64,000 nucleotides of DNA from Pardosa pseudoannulata (taxonomy: Eukaryota; Arthropoda; Arachnida; Araneae; Lycosidae): positions 64,574,261 through 64,638,260 of the forward strand of contig CM063500.1 in assembly GCA_032207245.1 (NCBI GenBank), written 5' to 3'. Numbering within the stretch: position 1 is the first letter of the stretch; each line of letters starts with the position of its first letter. Made by a program: the position numbers and the translations under genes. The notes under the pieces were generated by a model. The model was not told the origin of the DNA and did not search any database. It saw only the letters and a list, made by a program, of their open reading frames with translations. This document shows positions 15,001 through 27,433 of the stretch, one piece after another.

Positions 15001-18000
15001 TCGTTAAGCCTCAGAGCTGGACCATCAAAAACAAAATCCATGGACGAGCAGGGAAAAAGAGAGGAAGAAGAAGGAGGAATAATAAACGTTCGATTGAATT
15101 TTTAGTCCGTCCAACAAAAATCAACTCCCGAAGTAGCTACTTAACTGAAGCAGGTACAAAGGTTCAATTTTTTTTTTTTTTGTTAAGATGCTGGAAACGG
15201 TCAATAGGGTTAAAGGGACAAAAGGAGTATTTATTAAAAAAATTTGTATCAAATTAATAAACACATTGGCATCACTCGTTAAGCCTCAGAGCTGGACCAT
15301 CAAAAACAAAATCCATGGACGAGCAGGGAAAAAGAGGAAGAAGAAGGAGGAATAAAACGTTCGATTGATTTTTAGTCCGTCCAACAAAAATCAACTCCCG
15401 AAAGTAGCTACTTAACTGAAGCAGGTACAAAAGTTTCAATTTTTTTTTTGTTAAGATGCTGGAAACGGTCAATAGGGTTAAAGGGACAAAAGGAGTATTT
15501 ATTACAAAAAATTTGTATCAAATTAATAAACACATTGGTATCACTCGTTAAAGCCTCAGAGCTGGACCATCAAAACAAAATCCATGGAGGAGCAGGGAAA
15601 AAGAGGAAGAAGAAGGAGGAATAATAAACGTTCGATTGAATTTTTAGTCCGTCCAACAAAAATCAACTCCCGAAGTAGCTACTTAACTGAAGCAGGTACA
15701 AAGGTTCAATTTTTTTTTGTTAAGATGCTGGAAACGGTCAATAGGGTTAAAGGGACAAAAGGAGTATTTATTACAAAAATTTGTATCAAATTAATAAACA
15801 CATTGGCATCACTCGTTAAGCCTCAGAGCTGGACCATCAAAAAACAAAATCCATGGACGAGCAGGGAAAAAGAGGAAGAAGAAGGAGGAATAATAAACGT
15901 TCGATTGAATTTTTAGTCCGTCCAACAAAAATCAACTCCCGAAGTAGCTACTTAACTGAAGCAGGTACAAAGGTTCAATTTTTTTTTTGTTAAGATGCTG
16001 GAAACGGTCAATAGGGTTAAAGGGACAAAAGGAGTATTTATTAAAAAAGTTTGTATCAAATTAATAAACACATTGGCATCACTCGTTAAGCCTCAGAGCT
16101 GGACCATCAAAAACAAAATCCATGGACGAGCAGGGAAAAAGAGGAAGAAGAAGGAGGAATATTAAACGTTCGATTGAATTTTTAGTCCGTCCAACAAAAA
16201 TCAACTCCCGAAGTAGCTACTTAACTGAAGCAGGTACAAAGGTTCAATTTTTTTTTTGTTAAGATGCTGGAAACGGTCAATAGGGTTAAAGGGACAAAAG
16301 GAGTATTTATTACAAAAAATTTGTATCAAATTAATAAACACATTGGCATCACTCGTTAAGCCTCAGAGCTGGACCATCAAAAACAAAATCCATGGACGAG
16401 CAGGGAAAAAGAGGAAGAAGAAGGAGGAATAATAAACTTTCGATTGAATTTTTAGTCCGTCCAACAAAAATCAACTCCCGAAGTAGCTACTTAACTGAAG
16501 CAGGTACAAAGGTTCAATTTTTTTTGTTAAGATGCTGGAAACGGTCAATAGGGTTAAAGGGACAAAAGGAGTATTTATTACAAAAAATTTGTATCAAATT
16601 AATAAACACATTGGTATCACTCGTTAAGCCTCAGAGCTGGACCATCAAAAACAAAATCCATGGACGAGCAGGGAAAAAGAGGAAGAAGAAGGAGGAATAA
16701 TAAACGTTCGATTGAATTTTTAGTCCGTCGAACAAAAATCAACTCCCGAAGTAGCTACTTAACTGGAGCAGGTACAAAGGTTCAATTTTTTTTGTTAAGA
16801 TGCTGGAAACGGTCAATAGGGTTAAAGGGACAAAAGGAGTATTTATTACAAAAAATTTGTATCAAATTAATAAACACATTGGTATCACTCGTTAAGCCTC
16901 AGAGCTGGACCATCAAAAACAAAATCCATGGACGAGCAGGGAAAAAGAGGAAGAAGAAGGAGGAAATAATAAACGTTTCGATTGAATTTTTAGTCCGTCC
17001 AACAAAAATCAACTCCCGAAGTAGCTACTTAACTGAAGCAGGAACAAAGGTTCAATTTTTTTTTGTTAAGATGCTGGAAACGGTCAATAGGGTTAAAGGG
17101 ACAAAAGGAGTATTTAAAAAATTTGTATCAAATTAATAAACACATTGGTATCACTCGTTAAGCCTCAGAGCTGGACCATCAAAAACAAAATCCATGGACG
17201 AGCAGGGAAAAAGAGGAAGAAGAAGGAGGAATAATAAACGTTCGATTGAATTTTTAGTCCGTCCAACAAAAATCAACTCCCGAAGTAGCTACTTAACTGA
17301 AGCAGGTACAAAGGTTCAATTTTTTTTGTTAAGATGCTGGAAAACGGTCAATAGGGTTAAAAGGGACAAAAGGAGTATTTATTACAAAAAATTTGTATCA
17401 AATTAATAAACACATTGGTATCACTCGTTAAGCCTCAGAGCTGGACCATCAAAAACAAAATCCATGGACGAGCAGGGAAAAAGAGGAAGAAGAAGGAGGA
17501 ATAATAAACGTTCGATTGAATTTTTAGTCCGTCCAACAAAAAATCAACTCCTGAAGTAGCTACTTAACTGAAGCCGGTACAAAGGTTTCAATTTTTTTTG
17601 TTAAGATGCTGGAAACGGTCAATAGGGTTAAAGGGACAAAAGGAGTATTTATTACAAAAAATTTGTATCAAATTAATAAACACATTGGTATCACTCGTTA
17701 AGCCTCAGAGCTGGACCATCAAATACAAAATTCATGGACGAACAGGAAAAAAAGGAAGAAGAAGGAATAGTAAACATGGGTAGCATTTTTAGTCCGTCAA
17801 ACAAAAATCAACTCCCGAAGTAGCTACTTAACTGAAGCAGGTACAAAGCTTCAATTTTTTTTTTTTTTGTTAAGATGCTGGAAAACGGTCAATAGGGTTA
17901 AAGGGACAAAAGGAGTATTTATTACAAAAAATTTGTATCAAATTAATAAACACATTGGTATCACTCGTTAAGCCTCAGAGCTGGACCATAAAAAACAAAA

Positions 18001-21000
18001 TCCATGGACTAGCAGGGAAAAAAGGAAGAAGAAGGAGGAATAATAAACGTTCGATTTGAATTTTTAGTCCGTCCAACAAAAATCAACTCCCCGAAGTAGC
18101 TACTTAACTGAAGCAGGTACAAAGGTTCAATTTTTTTTTTTTTTTGTTAAGATGCTGGAAACGGTCAATAGGGTTAAAGGGACAAAAGGAGTATTTATTA
18201 CAAAAAATTTGTATCAAATTAATAAACACATTGGTATCACTCGTTAAGCCTCAGAGCTGGACCATCAAAAACAAAATCCATGGACGAGCAGGGAAAAAGA
18301 GGAAGAAGAAGGAGGAATAATAAACGTTCGATTGAATTTTTTAGTCCGTCCAACAAAAATCAACTCCCGAAGTAGCTACTTAACTGAAGCCGGTACAAAG
18401 GTTCAATTTTTTTTTGTTAAGATGCTGGAAACGGTCAATAGGGTTAAAGGGACAAAAGGAGTATTTATTACAAAAATTTGTATCAAATTAATAAACACAT
18501 TGGTATCACTCGTTAAGCCTCAGAGCTGGACCATCAAAAACAAAATCCATGGACGAGCAGGGAAAAAGAGGAAGAAGAAGGAGGAATAATAAACGTTTCG
18601 ATTGAATTTTTAGTCCGTCCAACAAAAATCAACTCCCGAAGTAGCTACTTAACTGAAGCAGGTACAAAGCTTCAATTTTTTTTTGTTAAGATGCTGGAAA
18701 CGGTCAATAGGGTTAAAGGGACAAAAGGAGTATTTATTACAAAAATTTGTATCAAATTAATAAACACATTGGTATCACTCGTTAAGCCTCAGAGCTGGAC
18801 CATCAAAAACAAAATCCATGGACGAGCAGGGAAAAAGAGGAAGAAGAAGGAGGAATAATAAACGTTTCGATTGAATTTTTAGTCCGTCCAACAAAAATCA
18901 ACTCCCGAAGTAGCTACTTAACTGAAGCAGGTACAAAGGTTCAATTTTTTTTTTGTTAAGATGCTGGAAACGGTCAATAGGGTTAAATGGACAAAAGGAG
19001 TATTTATTACAAAAAATTTGTATCAAATTAATAAACACATTGGTATCACTCGTTAAGCCTCAGAGCTGGACCATCAAAAACAAAATCCATGGACGAGCAG
19101 GGAAAAAAGAGGAAGAAGAAGGAGGAATAATAAACGTTTCGATTGAATTTTTAGTCCGTCCAACAAAAATCAACTCCCGAAGTAGCTACTTAACTGAAGC
19201 AGGTACAAAGGTTCAATTTTTTTTTTGTTAAGATGCTGGAAACGGTCAATAGGGTTAAAGGGACAAAAGGAGTATTTATTACAAAAAATTTGTATCAAAT
19301 TAATAAACACATTGGTATCACTCGTTAAGCCTCAGAGCTGGACCATCAAAAACAAAATCCATGGACGAGCAGGAAAAAAGAGGAAGAAGAAGGAGGAATA
19401 ATAAACGTTCGATTGAATTTTTAGTCCGTCCAACAAAAATCAACTCCCGAAGTAGCTACTTAACTGAAGCAGGTACAAAGGTTCAATTTTTTTTTTGTTA
19501 AGATGCTGGAAACGGTCAATAGGGTTAAAGGGACAAAAGGAGTATTTATTAAAAAAATTTGTATCAAATTAATAAACACATTGGCATCACTCGTTAAGCC
19601 TCAGAGCTGGACCATCAAAAAACAAAATCCATGGACGAGCAGGGAAAAAGAGGAAGAAGAAGGAGGAATAATAAACGTTCGATTGAATTTTTAGTCCGTC
19701 CAACAAAAAATTCAACTCCCGAAGTAGCTACTTAACTGAAGCAGGTACAAAGGTTCAATTTTTTTTTGTTAAGATGCTGGAAACAGTCAATAGGGTTAAA
19801 GGGACAAAAGGAGTATTTATTACAAAAAATTTGTATCAAATTAATAAACATATTGGCATCACTCGTTAAGCCTCAGAGCTGGACCATCAAAAACAAAATC
19901 CATGGACGAGCAGGGAAAAAGAGGAAGAAGAAGGAGGAATATTAAAACGTTCGATTGAATTTTTAGTCCGTCCAACAAAAATCAACTCCCGAAGTAGCTA
20001 CTTAACTGAAGCAGGTACAAAGGTCCAATTTTTTTTTTGTTAAGATGCTGGAAACGGTCAATAGGGTTAAATGGACAAAAGGAGTATTTTATTACAAAAA
20101 TTTGTATCAAATTAATAAACACATATTGGCATCACTCGTTAAGCCTCAGAGCTGGACCATCAAAAACAAAATCCATGGACGAGCAGGGAAAAAAGAGGAA
20201 GAAGAAGAAGGAGGAATAATAAACTTTAAATTGAATTTTTAGTCCGTCCAACAAAAAATCAACTCCCGAAGTAGCTACTTAACTGAAGCAGGTACAAAGG
20301 TTCAATTTTTTTTGTTAAGATGCTGGAAACGGTCAATAGGGTTAAAGGGACAAAAGGAGTATTTATTACAAAAAATTTGTATCAAATTAATAAACACATT
20401 GGTATCACTCGTTAAGCCTCAGAGCTGGACCATCAAAAACAAAATCCATGGACGAGCAGGGAAAAAGAGGAAGAAGAAGGAGGAATAATAAACGTTCGAT
20501 TGAATTTTTAGTCCGTCCAACAAAAATCAACTCCCGAAGTAGCTACTTAACTGAAGCAGGTACAAAGGTTCAATTTTTTTTGTTAAGATGCTGGAAACGG
20601 TCGATAGGGTTAAAGGGACAAAAGGAGTATTTATTACAAAAAATTTGTATCAAATTAATAAACACATTGGTATCACTCGTTAAGCCTCAGAGCTGGACCA
20701 TCAAAAACAAAATCCATGACGAGCAGGGAAAAAGAGGAAGAAGAAGGAGGAATAATAAACGTTCGATTGAATTTTTAGTCCGTCCAACAAAAATCAACTC
20801 CCGAAGTAGCTACTTAACTGAAGCAGGAACAAAGGTTCAATTTTTTTTGTTAAGATGCTGGAAACGGTCAATAGGGTTAAAGGGACAAAAGGAGTATTTA
20901 TTACAAAAAATTTGTATCAAATTAATAAACACATTGGTATCACTCGTTAAGCCTCAGAGCTGGACCATCAAAAACAAAATCCATGGACGAGCAGGGAAAA

Positions 21001-24000
21001 AGAGGAAGAAGAAGGAGGAATAATAAACGTTCGATTGAATTTTTAGTCCGTCCAACAAAAATCAACTCCCGAAGTAGCTACTTAACTGAAGCAGGTACAA
21101 AGGTTCAATTTTTTTTTGTTAAGATGCTGGAAACGGTCAATAGGGTTAAAGGGACAAAAGGAGTATTTATTACAAAAAATTTGTATCAAATTAATAAACA
21201 CATTGGTATCACTCGTTAAGCCTCAGAGCTGGACCATCAAAAACAAAATCCATGGACGAGCAGAGGAAGAAGAAGGAGGAATAATAAACGTTCGATTGAA
21301 TTTTTAGTCCGTCCAACAAAAATCAACTCCTGAAGTAGCTACTTAACTGAAGCCGGTACAAAAGGTTCAATTTTTTTTGTTAAGATGCTGGAAACGGTCA
21401 ATAGGGTTAAAGGGACAAAAGGAGTATTTATTACAAAAAATTTGTATCAAATTAATAAACACATTGGTATCACTCGTTAAGCCTCAGAGCTGGACCATCA
21501 AAAACAAAATCCATGGACGAGCAGGGAAAAAGAGGAAGAAGAAGGAGGAATAATAAACGTTCGATTGAATTTTTTAGTCCGTCCAACAAAAATCAACTCC
21601 CCGAAGTAGCTACTTAACTGAAGCAGGTACAAAGCTTCAATTTTTTTTGTTAAGATGCTGGAAACGGTCAATAGGGTTAAAGGGACAAAAGGAGTATTTA
21701 TTACAAAAAATTTGTATCAAATTAATAAACACATTGGTATCACTCGTTAAGCCTCAGAGCTGGACCATCAAAAACAAAAATCCATAGACGAGCAGGGAAA
21801 AAGAGGAAGAAGAAGGAGGAATAATAAACGTTCGATTGAATTTTTAGTCCGTCCAACAAAAATCAACTCCCGAAGTAGCTACTTAACTGAAGCAGGTACA
21901 ATTCAATTTTTTTTTTTTTTTGTTAAGATGCTGGAAACGGTCAATAGGGTTTAAAGGGACAAAAGGAGTATTTATTACAAAAAATTTGTATCAAATTAAT
22001 AAACACATTGGTATCACTCGTTAAGCCTCAGAGCTGGACCATCAAAAACAAAATCCATGGACGAGCAGGGAAAAAGAGGAAGAAGAAGGAGGAATAATAA
22101 ACGTTCGATTGAATTTTTAGTCCGTCCAACAAAAATCAACTCCCGAAGTAGCTACTTAACTGAAGCCGGTACAAAGGTTCAATTTTTTTTTTGTTAAGAT
22201 GCTGGAAACGGTCAATAGGGTTAAAGGGGACAAAAGGAGTATTTATTACAAAAAATTTGTATCAAATTAATAAACACATTGGTATCACTCGTTAAGCCTC
22301 AGAGCTGGACCATCAAAAACAAAAATCCATGGACGAGCAGGGAAAAAGAGGAAGAAGAAGGAGGAATAATAAACGTTCGATTGAATTTTTTTAGTCCGTC
22401 CAACAAAAATCAACTCCCGAAGTAGCTACTTAACTGAAGCAGGTACAAAGGTTCAATTTTTTTTTTGTTAAGATGCTGGAAACGGTCAATAGGGTTAAAT
22501 GGACAAAAGGAGTATTTATTACAAAAAATTTGTATCAAATTAATAAACACATTGGTATCACTCGTTAAGCCTCAGAGCTGGACCATCAAAAACAAAATCC
22601 ATGGACGAGCAGGGAAAAAGAGGAAGAAGAAGGAGGAATAATAAACGTTCGATTGAATTTTTAGTCCGTCCAACAAAAATCAACTCCCGAAGTAGCTACT
22701 TAACTGAAGCAGGTACAAAGGTTCAATTTTTTTTTTGTTAAGATGCTGGAAACGGTCAATAGGGTTAAAGGGACAAAAGGAGTATTTATTACAAAAAATT
22801 TGTATCAAATTAATAAACACATTGGTATCACTCGTTAAGCCTCAGAGCTGGACCATCAAAAACCAAAATCCATGGACGAGCAGGGAAAAAGAGGAAGAAG
22901 AAGGAGGAATAATAAACGTTCGATTGAATTTTTAGTCCGTCCAACAAAAATCAACTCCCGAAGTAGCTACTTAACTGAAGCAGGTACAAAGGTTCAATTT
23001 TTTTTTTGTTAAGATGCTGGAAACAATCAATAGGGATTAAAGGGACAAAAGGAGTATTTATTAAAAAAATTTGTATTAAATTAATAAAACACATTGGCAT
23101 CACTCGTTAAGCCTCAGAGCTGGACCATCAAAAACAAAATCCATGGACGAGCAGGGAAAAAAGAGGAAGAAGAAGGAGGAATAATAAACGTTCGATTGAA
23201 TTTTTAGTCCGTCCAACAAAATCAACTCCCGAAGTAGCTACTTAACTGAAGCAGGTACAAAGGTTCAATTTTTTTTGTTAAGATGTGGAAACAGTCAATA
23301 GGGTTAAAGGGCAAAAGGAGTATTTATTACAAAAATTTGGTATCAAATTAATAAAAACATTGGCATCACTCGTTAAGCCTCAGAGCTTGGACCATCAAAA
23401 ACCAAAATCCATGGACGAATCAGGGAAAAAGAGGAAGAAGAAGGAGGAATAATAAACTTTAAATTGAATTTTTAGTCCGTCCATCAAAAATCAACTCCCG
23501 AAGTAGCTACTTAACTGAAGCAGGTACAAAGGTTCAATTTTTTTTTTGTTAAGATGCTGGAAACGGTCAATAGGGTTAAAGGGACAAAAGGAGTATTTAT
23601 TACAAAAAATTTGTATCAAAATTAATAAACACATTGGTATCACTCGTTAAGCCTCAGAGCTGGACCATCAAAAACAAAATCCATGGACGAGCAGGGAAAA
23701 AGAGGAAGAAGAAGGAGGAATATTAAACGTTCGATTGAATTTTTAGTCCGTCCATCAAAAATTGAACTCCCGAAGTAGCTACTTAACTGAAGCAGGTACA
23801 AAGTTCAATTTTTTTTTTGTTAAGATGCTGGAAACAGTCAATAGGGTTAAAGGGACAAAAGGAGTATTTATTACAAAAATTTGTATCAAATTAATAAACA
23901 TATTGGCATCACTCGTTAAGCCTCAGAGCTGAACCATCAAAAACAAAATCCATGGACGAGCAGGGAAAAAAGAGGAAGAAGAAGGAGGAATATTAAACGT

Positions 24001-24500
24001 TCGATTGAATTTTTAGTCCGTCCATCAAAAATCAACTCCCGAAGTAGCTACTTAACTGAAGCAGGTACAAAGGTTCAATTTTTTTTTTGTTAAGATGCTG
24101 GAAACGGTCAATAGGGTTAAAGGGACAAAAGGAGTATTTATTACAAAAATTTGTATCAAATTAATAAACACATTGGCATCACTCGTTAAGCCTCAGAGCT
24201 GGACCATCAAAAACAAAATCCATGGACGAGCAGGGAAAAAGAGGAAGAAGAAGGAGGAATAATAAACTTTCGATTGAATTTTTAGTCCGTCCAACAAAAT
24301 CAACTCCCGAAGTAGCTACTTAACTGAAGCAGGTACAAAGGTTCAATTTTTTTTGTTAAGAGATGCTGGAAACGGTCAATAGGGTTAAAGGGACAAAAGG
24401 AGTATTTATTACAAAAAATTTGTATCAAATTAATAAACACATTGGTATCACTCGTTAAGCCTCAGAGCTGGACCATCAAAAACAAATCCATGGACAGCAG
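1639..24500. repeat. Giant satellite array, ~268-bp unit, about 85 copies
   Basis: A single unit is repeated head to tail for almost 23 kb. Landmarks in order: GTTAAGATGCTGGAAACGG, GGAGTATTTATTACAAAAA, AAGCCTCAGAGCTGGACCAT, AATCCATGGACGAGCAGGG, a pure-purine tract (GGGAAAAAGAGGAAGAAGAA and on), TTTAGTCCGTCCAACAAAAA, GAAGTAGCTACTTAACTGAA, then a T run of 8-16 bases. The spacing of the CCATGGACG landmark (for example 8795 to 9063 to 9331, and 16392 to 16660) gives 268 bp. Identity between inner copies is very high. Differences are mostly single-base indels in the A and T runs and a few recurring substitutions. Open frames across the array (60-190 codons) change frame between units because 268 is not a multiple of 3. 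They are a by-product of the repeat and not genes. The array runs into the assembly gap, so its true length is unknown. Confidence 0.98.
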
Positions 24501-24600
24501 NNNNNNNNNNNNNNNNNNNNNNNNNNNNNNNNNNNNNNNNNNNNNNNNNNNNNNNNNNNNNNNNNNNNNNNNNNNNNNNNNNNNNNNNNNNNNNNNNNNN
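24501..24600. other. Assembly gap (100 N)
   Basis: Exactly 100 N follow directly after a partial satellite unit. This is the usual placeholder for a gap of unknown size. The sequence to the right is a different repeat, so the right edge of the satellite is not observed. Confidence 0.98.
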
Positions 24601-25330
24601 TGACTTTAATTAATACACAGTGCGCCATCGTAATAGAATTATAAACTCTTACTTAATTAGTCTCTTACTTAGTTAGTCCTGGATTCCCAGTCGTTTTCTT
24701 ACTTAATTAAAGAAAACGACTGGGAATCCAGGTCTTGGATTTCAGGAATATTCGTGGGGAGAATTTCTTAGAGAGTTTCTACGTTGGGACTTCTGTAATC
24801 TTACAAACTTTAAAATTGTATACCTCCTCCTGTAATGAATGCTATAAAAGGGGACTACTTAAGAATTGAGTTCCCCTTGGCAAATTTGGCGAAAATATTG
24901 GCGATATTTACTAAAACACAAAGGTAATCCATCCAAAAATCGTATTTCTTGCTTTTTCTGATGACTTTAATTAATACACAGTGCACCATCGTAATAGAAT
25001 TATATACTCTTACTTAATTAAAGAAAACGACTGGGAATCCAGGACTTGGATTTCAGGAATATTCGTGGGGCTCTTAGAGAGTTTGTACGTTGGGACTTCT
25101 GTAACCTTACAAACTTTAAAATTGTATACCTCCTCCTGTAATGTATGATATAAAAGGGGACTACTTAAGAATTCGGTTCCCCTTAGCAAATTTGGTGAAA
25201 ATATTGGCGATATTAATGAAGCACAGAGGTAATCTATCCAAAAATCGTATTTTTTGCTTGTTCTGATGACTTTAATTAATACATAGTGCGCCAACGTAAT
25301 AGAATTATATACTCCTACTTAATGAATGCT
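24601..25330. repeat. Tandem repeat, 305-361-bp unit, about 2.4 copies
   Basis: TGACTTTAATTAATACACAG occurs at 24601 and 24962, and with one change at 25266. Within a unit the order is: GTAATAGAATTATA, TTAATTAAAGAAAACGACTG, CTCCTCCTGTAATG, CTATAAAAGGGGACTACTTA, CCCCTTGGCAAATTTGGCG. The first copy is cut by the gap and carries about 55 extra bases that form a perfect hairpin. A single inverted relative lies at about 36.6-38.3 kb, interrupted by the Tc1 element. Confidence 0.9.
24678..24732. repeat. Perfect 23-bp inverted repeat (hairpin)
   Basis: 24678-24700 is the exact reverse complement of 24710-24732, with a 9-base loop (ACTTAATTA). The arm reads CCTGGATTCCCAGTCGTTTT then CTT. It is made by an extra inverted copy of the start of the 305-bp unit. 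It is probably a local fold-back duplication and not a functional site. Confidence 0.9.
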
Positions 25331-25439
25331 ATAAAAGATATTTTTAAAGATCTCAGCATGCCATCCTTACTTAAAAAATAGTTAGGAGAATACACACCAA
25401 TCGCATTGAGACTTTCAATACTCTGATATCAAAATTATT

Positions 25440-25760
25440 CTCCAAACATCGAGATGTGGCTCAAATATAGTCCAGATAGGTGTTAATAAAGCTGTTTCTA
25501 TTTTTAATGAGGGTCAAGTTGATAGACTAGAGAGTCAAGTTGATAGATAGAGTTATGAGCGAACTTGGTTACAAAATAGGTAATAATTTAAAACTCTTTA
25601 CATATAACAATGATTAACAGAGTATTTCTGCTGCGGAGATGACTACAATAGAGGCTCTAAGAGCAATAAAAAAGCTAAAATTGCTGCAAAAGTAAAAACA
25701 TTAGTAGAAGATGGGATAATGTGTGCAACTGAACAATTTTAAAGTATTTTGAAATAATTT
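25440..25760 (+). pseudogene. Coding relic of an unrecognised dispersed family (copy 1)
   Basis: Conceptual reading from about 25449 gives a stretch ending in VNKAVSIFNEGQVDR. After a frame break follow MSELGYKIGNN and then ISAAEMTTIEALRAIKKLK. The inverted copy at 38310-38540 gives the matching pieces VNKTVSIFNESHVDRLRVMN, ELGFKISNN and ISVAEMSTVEARREKKKAK. Conservation at the amino-acid level between two broken copies shows that the family once coded for protein. The pattern (a short acidic/Gly segment, then a Lys/Arg-rich Ala-Glu helix) recalls tails of uncharacterised repeated proteins in arthropods, but I cannot name the family. Stops and frameshifts make this copy non-functional. Confidence 0.6.
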
Positions 25761-26184
25761 TTAAAAATATATATAAAATTCTAACTTTACAGGAGGGAGA
25801 GAGTTACACTACAATAAACTGTCTTCCAATAAGTTTTGGACACCTGTAATAGGAAAGAAAAACTAACTTTATTCAAAATCAATAGTTGGTAGAGCCTCCA
25901 CGAGAGGCAATTACAGTAATTGTTTTACTTAAAATGATGTTTTTTGTACTAGCGCGCACTCTAAATAAAATAAAACTATTGTATGTATTATTTTAAAATT
26001 TTCAAGGTAAGTACATTATAGCGATACAGTTAAACTCTACCTACTTTTTTCATAGTTTTAAATTTTATTTGCTATTTGGAGATTTTTTTTAAATTTTTGT
26101 ACGCTATTTTAAATTTTTGAAAAATTTATTCTGTCGGAGAAAAAGTTTTGAAAACTTTTTAAAAATTAAATAGGTAGAGATTCG
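25761..26184. other. AT-rich spacer, nothing recognised
   Basis: Long A/T runs with no domain, SINE box or clear repeat boundary. Confidence 0.5.
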
Positions 26185-27000
26185 TGCTTAATGATATGAG
26201 TTTACAACTGTGAAGCCTTCAGTATTCTCAAGTGAGAAGTAACGTGAATAATGGATCACAGTCAAAGATAAAATTGAAAATTTACTTTTATTCTTGGTTA
26301 AATACGGCTATTTACAAAGGAATGTTAATTCCTAAATCATGAAGAACTGCAAAGGATGGTTGCCGGTGAAACTTCCACATGATGATCACAGTCGAAAGAA
26401 ACACAAGAGATTTAATAATCTCTTACAAGTGGGGAGGCTTTTCAGGGTGCAATCAAACCCAATTTATCCCCCGTTCGGTATTCGAGACTCCGCCGCTCCC
26501 TATATGAGCGGATTTTACGAATATCCCGAACTATCAAGCTGGCTCTGGTAGAAAAAGGTGAAAGCCTCCACGGGGTCACCACACCTACGAAAAAAATGAC
26601 GAAAAGCCCTGAGTCGCAAAATTGTAGGCTTTTTATACCTGGGGGGTCAGTTACGGTTCCGCCAATTGTTTTTTGAGTCAGTTAAGATCCCAGTTACTTG
26701 AGAACTCCAGCTAAAGTTACAGTTATATTTTTATCTGAAATCTCATTTGTTGGCTGTCCCCTCGCGGAATATCCGAGCATTCATTAACGAGATCCATCAG
26801 GGGCATATTCGTCTATTCAGTCCGATTGTCAAGATCCCCGACTCTGCGACGCCATGCTACTGTCCAAATGAACAGGTGTACTGCGGTCAGCTGTTTTGGC
26901 ACGTGCTCGGACAAAGGGAGTCTTCACCCAACAATGCAAAAATTATTAATGAAAGTCATACTGGGTCATTGTAAACCTGCGTGCAGTGTGTCAGCAACAT
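26185..27000 (-). mobile_element. LTR-like block, minus orientation (edges approximate)
   Basis: Read on the minus strand, a comparatively GC-rich stretch has a TATA box (TATAAAAAG, complement of 26628-26637). It ends in an AATAAAAGTAAA poly(A)-like signal near 26285. This spacing and order is typical of a retrotransposon LTR. I could not find convincing TG..CA ends with a target duplication, so the limits are a guess. Short open frames here (26339-26551 and 26747-26974, +) have no recognisable domain. Confidence 0.35.
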
Positions 27001-27433
27001 TTTGAAAATTTAGAAACAAGCACTTAAAAAATTCCATAAAAGATTTCTTACTTAACAGAGAAAATATTGAGTTTATATATATAATTAAACATCTCTACAG
27101 AACAAATGCTGAAAATTTTATTGAATTTAAATAGTAATAGTAAAAGTTATGCAAAGTCGAAATACTATTAAAATTCTAGCTTTTAAGTTGGTTTAAAAAT
27201 GATTACACCCTTAAATTAGTTTAAGCTAAAAAAAATGAACCGATTCAGCAACAGATGGGCGTGAAATAAGGCTTTCAGTCTTCTTTAACATAAGTTTTAA
27301 TTACTTTTGTAGGTTTCCGAAGCCGAGTGAAAAGGACATCCGAGTATTGCCATTTTCCTACAAATATGAAAACTTCCGATCTGCATTGTGTTGAATCACC
27401 CAAGGAAATGTAAGACAGTTAAGCTTTTAAATA
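27001..27433. other. AT-rich spacer, nothing recognised
   Basis: No open frame, tRNA-like box or repeat partner was seen. The mariner left end follows directly. Confidence 0.5.

Noticed and set aside
15272..15472. Minus-strand frame with a hydrophobic stretch in the satellite
   Set aside because: It is found in one unit only because of local indels, and it is not conserved between units.
2899..23000. Dozens of 60-190-codon open frames repeating MLRCWKRSIG, MLETVNRVKG and MDEQGKRGRR
   Set aside because: They are the three forward frames of the 268-bp satellite. The unit length and frequent indels shift the frame each unit, and stops recur.
1639..24500. CRISPR array
   Set aside because: Whole 268-bp units repeat with no short repeat/unique spacer alternation, and the surroundings are eukaryotic.
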